Shown here in pieces: positions 6,239-9,116 of a stretch of DNA of 9,116 nt (position 1 is the stretch's first letter; each line of letters begins with the position of its first letter). The stretch spans positions 3,071 to 12,186 of the forward strand of contig JAJSZO010000063.1 in NCBI GenBank assembly GCA_030262795.1, written 5' to 3'. Made by a program: the position numbers and the translations under genes. This DNA comes from Deltaproteobacteria bacterium. GTDB lineage: Bacteria > Desulfobacterota > Desulfobacteria > Desulfobacterales > ETH-SRB1. Under the pieces are notes generated by a model that saw only the letters and a program-made list of their open reading frames with translations, ran no database searches and was not told the DNA's origin.

Positions 6239-8089
6239 ATGAACATTTTTTCGCTCAATAATTCATTAAGTGTGGCTATCAATTCCTTAGATAAGAATTT
6301 GCGCGACATTCTTATTTTTAGATATGGTATTGGAGGAAAACGTCGTTTTTCATCGGAAGAGACTGCTGACAGCTTAAATATATCAATAAAAAAAGTGAGT
6401 ATTCTTGAAAAAAAAGCCATCAGAAAATTAAGGAAACCGCTTGTTTTAAAGCAGGTTGTAAAAGATCTTGAATCAATGCACAGTCTTATATGGACGACCC
6501 TGTCAGAGGCTGTATCGTCTGCCGGTGAAATAGTTTATAAGTCAGAATCACTTGAGCAGGCATTTGATAAACTCCAGGGTGAAATACTCTTAGGCATCAA
6601 ATGTCAGTATGAGATACCGAATGTGTGGCTTTCGGAAAATGCGCATGAGCTTCCTTTTGCCTGGTTTCGCAGCAAATATCCTGAAAAGATCGTCTCTGCG
6701 GCCGTCAACGAAACGAACAATATTTTAAAAAGAATCAGCCTGCCTGTTACAATTCAATTTCTTCTCAAGACACTCAATATTGACGATGAACTTATGAAAC
6801 TGGTCATTTCTCTCGTTGATCCAAACTTAAAGTTTTACAGAGAATATACAGCAAAACGACCACTTACCACGATACCACTCAGAACTATCCGCATTCATTT
6901 GATATTGCTTCATAAATACTTTAGCAATCAGACTCAATGTCATCAAATAATTAAAGACTATAACTCTATTTACACTGATGACCATCTTGTTCCTGAAACG
7001 GCTGAAAAAGTTATGATTGCAAATCCCCATCTGTTTTGCGGATCAAAAGATAAAGGATGGAAGTGTATTGAACAGGCAACACATGTCTTAACGCAAGAAA
7101 TTGCAAATGAAAAACCTTGTTATTTTTTTGAGCGTCCATGGTCTGAAACAACTGCAACAGACATAGTTAAGGAAATTCTGGAAGAAAAAAAGATTTGCCA
7201 TCTTTTTGATATTAGCAAAGCATTTATGGAAAGAGCTGGTCATAGATATGTTTTGATAAATGTCAACACAGCTTTGAGGAAAGAAAACGATTTCAAGGTC
7301 ATGGCTCCCAGAGTTTATGCTCTTTATGATTGCAATTGCAAACCTGAAAACTTAAATGAGTTATATAAGGTACTTTTAAATAATAGAGACTGTTATAATT
7401 ATATTATAGAACGATATGCAGGAGCACCCATGAATACCTATCCGCTGTGGACACCATACATGGAACGGATGTGGTGCATATGGGCCCAAAAACATGGAAA
7501 TTATAAAACGTATCAATCGCTTTTATACATAGCAAATCCCAGCCTGTGGGCAACAAACGAAGACCTTGAAAAATGGAATGAAGAAAAAAAATGGAATGGA
7601 TATTATTACTTTGAATCCGAGCTGAGCTATCCTGTATGGGCAACAATACCTTTGCTTCAGGACCTTTTTACCATAGTGACAGATGCAAAACTCAAAGGAT
7701 ATATTAATTGGAAAAATGCAAACCGTTCCATAAATCAATTACCTGCTTACCATAAATCTGCCTCAATTTTGTTCATTTTAATCGTATTAGAAGTTATTAT
7801 ACCTGCAGAACACTGGCAAAAACCCCACTATTTTGGGCCGAAATTAGATGATTTTATTTCCGGACTTATAGATGAAATCCGCAAAAAAGGCTTTGTTCAC
7901 TGGGAAGATAATGCCGGCCTTTATCTGAAACGCCTGATATGTGATAAAAAAATAAAAAAAAATATGGGTTGGGTTACGGTAAATGATTACAAAAAGCTTG
8001 TAAGCATTTTAAATAAAGAGTCAGTCAATCGGCAGGACCCCGGGGATATTGACAACGCTCCTAAACAACTGGAACTTCCTTTTTTTTAG
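6239..8089 (+). CDS. 616-aa multi-HTH protein with N-terminal sigma-70 region 4-like domain
   Basis: Residues ~9-67 read as sigma-70 region 4: LDKNLRDILIFRYGIGG, then FSSEETADSLNISIKKVSILEKKAIRKLRKP. This is the RpoD pattern in which a recognition helix is followed by (I/L)E..A(I/L)RKLR.P. Regions 2 and 3 are absent, so it cannot be a normal sigma factor. Residues ~215-277 (IHLILLHKYF...GWKCI) and ~305-364 (TDIVKEILEEKKICHLF...APRVYALYD) look like winged-helix domains; the second resembles the HARE-HTH type. An aromatic-rich central and C-terminal part has no recognised domain or catalytic motif. The tail is disordered-looking and ends QLELPFF. No membrane segment or signal peptide was seen. 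It directly follows the double-RHH gene, suggesting a regulatory pair. The family is not identified; a transcription, replication or defence-related role is open. Confidence 0.8.
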   Translation: MNIFSLNNSLSVAINSLDKNLRDILIFRYGIGGKRRFSSEETADSLNISIKKVSILEKKAIRKLRKPLVLKQVVKDLESMHSLIWTTLSEAVSSAGEIVYKSESLEQAFDKLQGEILLGIKCQYEIPNVWLSENAHELPFAWFRSKYPEKIVSAAVNETNNILKRISLPVTIQFLLKTLNIDDELMKLVISLVDPNLKFYREYTAKRPLTTIPLRTIRIHLILLHKYFSNQTQCHQIIKDYNSIYTDDHLVPETAEKVMIANPHLFCGSKDKGWKCIEQATHVLTQEIANEKPCYFFERPWSETTATDIVKEILEEKKICHLFDISKAFMERAGHRYVLINVNTALRKENDFKVMAPRVYALYDCNCKPENLNELYKVLLNNRDCYNYIIERYAGAPMNTYPLWTPYMERMWCIWAQKHGNYKTYQSLLYIANPSLWATNEDLEKWNEEKKWNGYYYFESELSYPVWATIPLLQDLFTIVTDAKLKGYINWKNANRSINQLPAYHKSASILFILIVLEVIIPAEHWQKPHYFGPKLDDFISGLIDEIRKKGFVHWEDNAGLYLKRLICDKKIKKNMGWVTVNDYKKLVSILNKESVNRQDPGDIDNAPKQLELPFF

Positions 8090-8109
8090 ATCTGATGAGG
8101 CTGATCTAA
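8086..8109. other. Small hairpin at the end of the sigma4-like gene
   Basis: TTAGATC (8086-8092) pairs with GATCTAA (8103-8109) around a 10-nt loop, overlapping the TAG stop (8087-8089). The T-run (8079-8087) precedes rather than follows the stem on the + strand, so this is not a standard terminator. Confidence 0.35.
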
Positions 8110-8142
8110 CAACAGAACATCGCTGATTTTCACTGTCCTTGT

Positions 8143-8240
8143 GGAAGTTAATTCGTCAACGTTCCTAACCGACGAGCAACGCAGTCATGCGAGATGGATC
8201 GGCGCATCAAAATGTGAAGTTATTTTTGGGCGAGTCCTTA
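8143..8240 (-). repeat. Repeat element abutting and truncating the transposase gene
   Basis: Two imperfect copies of one motif stand in the same orientation at the edges of this stretch (8143-8168 and 8216-8240). On the minus strand they read TTAGGAACG...TTAACTTCC and TAAGGACTCG...AATAACTTC. Between them is GC-richer sequence with the small palindrome CGCAGTCATGCG (8190-8201 region). The motif also forms the ends of the palindrome at 3612-3793, with about 19 of 24 bases shared with copy 8145-8168. The element supplies the TAA stop of the transposase frame. No gene is seen in 8090-8237. Confidence 0.6.
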
Positions 8241-8888
8241 GCCTATGGTTTCTACAAAGTAAGCTTTGTCCCACAGCTTTTTTTGTGCATCTAAACTCGT
8301 CTTCAAGTCGCCGAACTTTGCAAGAATAACTTCAGCCGATACCTGTTTCATTTCCCGGGCTATCGTCTCCACCGAGTCGTTTCCATCTGATTCCACATAT
8401 AAATGAATGTGGTCCGGAGCCAGCCAGAGCAGACTAACAAAACCACCGGCTATCTCACTACAATTTGAGAACGTATCACTAACGAAATCAATGATCTTTT
8501 CAGGTCGGGCAAAAACCGGCTTTCTGTGGATCACATTCCAGGCAAAATGGTATTTAAAATCTACAAATACACTGTTTGGATCACGGTCCAGTCTTTGCAG
8601 AGCCAAAGCTTGCTGATACTTAATTTTATCGGAATCAAGTATCTCCTTCAAACCGTCTTGTGGAGAGTTGTCTTTGACACCATCTGTCCAAGACGGAATC
8701 TTCCTGTCAGACGATCCGACCAATTTAAGTGCGGGCTGGAAAGCATAACACTTAAAAACTGCCGGATTTTGTATGCACCTGTTTAGATGACAGAGTATAT
8801 CTTCTTGAAATTCCAGGCTTTGGCAAAAACTACACTTGCCATGAATCATTGACCTGGATGCTTTGGCACACTCCTGACATTTCTTCAA
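8238..8888 (-). pseudogene. IS200/IS605-type Y1 (HUH) transposase with N-terminal Cys finger, truncated before the catalytic Tyr
   Basis: The 216-codon frame starts at TTG (8888-8886), supported by a strong AAGGAGG (8903-8897) 8 nt upstream. Residues 4-22 carry CxxC-x11-CxxC, followed by CHLNRC (33-38) and C47, a likely zinc-binding DNA-recognition finger. From ~111 the Y1 transposase fold begins: KYHFAWNVIHRKPVF, then the HUH motif in APDHIHLYVE (H160, H162), and LWDKAYFVETIG (205-216). In related enzymes the catalytic tyrosine follows this last motif by roughly 12-15 residues, in a YIxxQ-type helix. Here the frame stops right after ETIG, and none of the three following frames restores such a helix. 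The enzyme is therefore probably inactive for strand cleavage, although a subfamily that naturally ends here cannot be excluded. Confidence 0.75.
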
Positions 8889-8896
8889 AATCCAAA

Positions 8897-8903
8897 CCTC
8901 CTT
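8897..8903 (-). promoter_or_regulatory. Strong Shine-Dalgarno site deciding the TTG start of the transposase
   Basis: AAGGAGG on the minus strand stands 8 nt before TTG (8888-8886). It is the best ribosome site in the window, and no ATG lies nearby in frame. Confidence 0.7.
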
Positions 8904-8932
8904 TTTGTTGATTTTGCGGATTACATTATTTG

Positions 8933-9116
8933 CTAAACAGCCGAATTCAATTTTCTAATTGCTTCCCAAAGATTTTTTCTTCTCTTGTGATCTATTTTCC
9001 ATTTAGCAATAACCTTTTGATAGGCTGATGGATTTTGTTCTTCTACAACTGCGAGCCACAGAGCATGCTCTTCATAAACCGACTTGTGGGCATGTGGGAT
9101 GGGTCCGGCAATAATT
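8933..9116 (-). CDS. C-terminal fragment of an unrecognised protein
   Basis: An open frame enters from the right edge and ends at TAG (8935-8933), giving 60 residues. It reads GPIPHAHKSVYEEHALWLAVVEEQ, then NPSAYQKVIAKWKIDHKRRK, then NLWEAIRKLNSAV. It appears fully helical, with a strongly basic patch (KWKIDHKRRK) near the end. I do not recognise the family; a weak likeness to C-terminal helices of SWIM-finger-type proteins is only an impression. It lies 44 bp upstream of the truncated transposase on the same strand, so the two may share a transcript. Confidence 0.6.
   Translation of the reverse strand, partial: IIAGPIPHAHKSVYEEHALWLAVVEEQNPSAYQKVIAKWKIDHKRRKNLWEAIRKLNSAV

Noticed and set aside
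6239..8089. True alternative sigma factor
   Set aside because: No region 2 or 3 sequence is present, and the region 4-like HTH is N-terminal, so it cannot direct promoter melting as a sigma factor.
8086..8109. Intrinsic terminator after the sigma4-like gene
   Set aside because: The T-run is on the wrong side of a 7-bp stem for the + strand, and no T-run follows on the minus strand.
8141..8329. Plus-strand 62-codon frame over the repeat and the transposase 3' end
   Set aside because: It spans a repeat junction and reads antisense through transposase coding; no family likeness or ribosome site.

Overview
The window looks like a piece of a Desulfobacterota-type chromosome (sulfate-reducing 'deltaproteobacterial' style). 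The basis is modest AT-richness, a clpS-clpA-aat cluster behind a SecA-type C-terminus, and many short-period intergenic repeats. This placement is inference from gene style, not from a marker gene.

Layout. (1) 2-142: the last 46 codons of a SEC-C zinc-tail protein, most likely SecA. (2) 143-245: a decayed cluster of 7-bp repeats. (3) 265-3612: the bacterial N-degron module on the + strand: clpS (adaptor), clpA (AAA+ unfoldase with an IGF loop for ClpP) and aat (leucyl/phenylalanyl-tRNA-protein transferase). Aat marks N-termini with Leu/Phe, ClpS recognises them and ClpA unfolds the substrate for ClpP, so the whole recognition side of the pathway is here; clpP is not in the window. A 15-bp hairpin lies over the clpS stop codon. 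A G-rich 7-bp repeat array has been built into the 3' end of clpA and abuts the aat start. (4) 3612-3793: a 182-bp, almost entirely palindromic MITE-like element that starts on the aat stop codon. (5) 3814-5661: a multi-pass membrane M48 metalloprotease with a C-terminal TPR region.

(6) 5673-5838: a 135-bp unit with 13-bp terminal inverted repeats. It holds a 33-codon minus-strand ORF that looks like an internally deleted four-helix-bundle (23S rRNA intervening-sequence family) gene, plus heptamer repeats. (7) 5885-8089: a tight two-gene operon with 3 bp between genes. The first gene encodes a small basic protein with two tandem ribbon-helix-helix-like repeats. The second encodes a 616-aa protein that begins with a sigma-70 region 4-like helix-turn-helix, continues through at least two winged-helix-like segments, and ends in a QLELPFF tail resembling a sliding-clamp-binding motif. 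This pair is the best candidate for an undescribed system. (8) 8143-8888: a minus-strand IS200/IS605-type (Y1/HUH) transposase gene with an N-terminal Cys-rich finger. It is cut off before the catalytic tyrosine, exactly where a repeat element begins. (9) 8933-9116: the C-terminal end of an unrecognised minus-strand protein.

The strongest cross-window observation is that the ends of the 182-bp palindrome and the repeat that truncates the transposase share a motif (TAAGGA..CG, about 7 variable bases, then A(A/T)TAACTT). In two places that motif supplies the stop codon of the adjoining gene.
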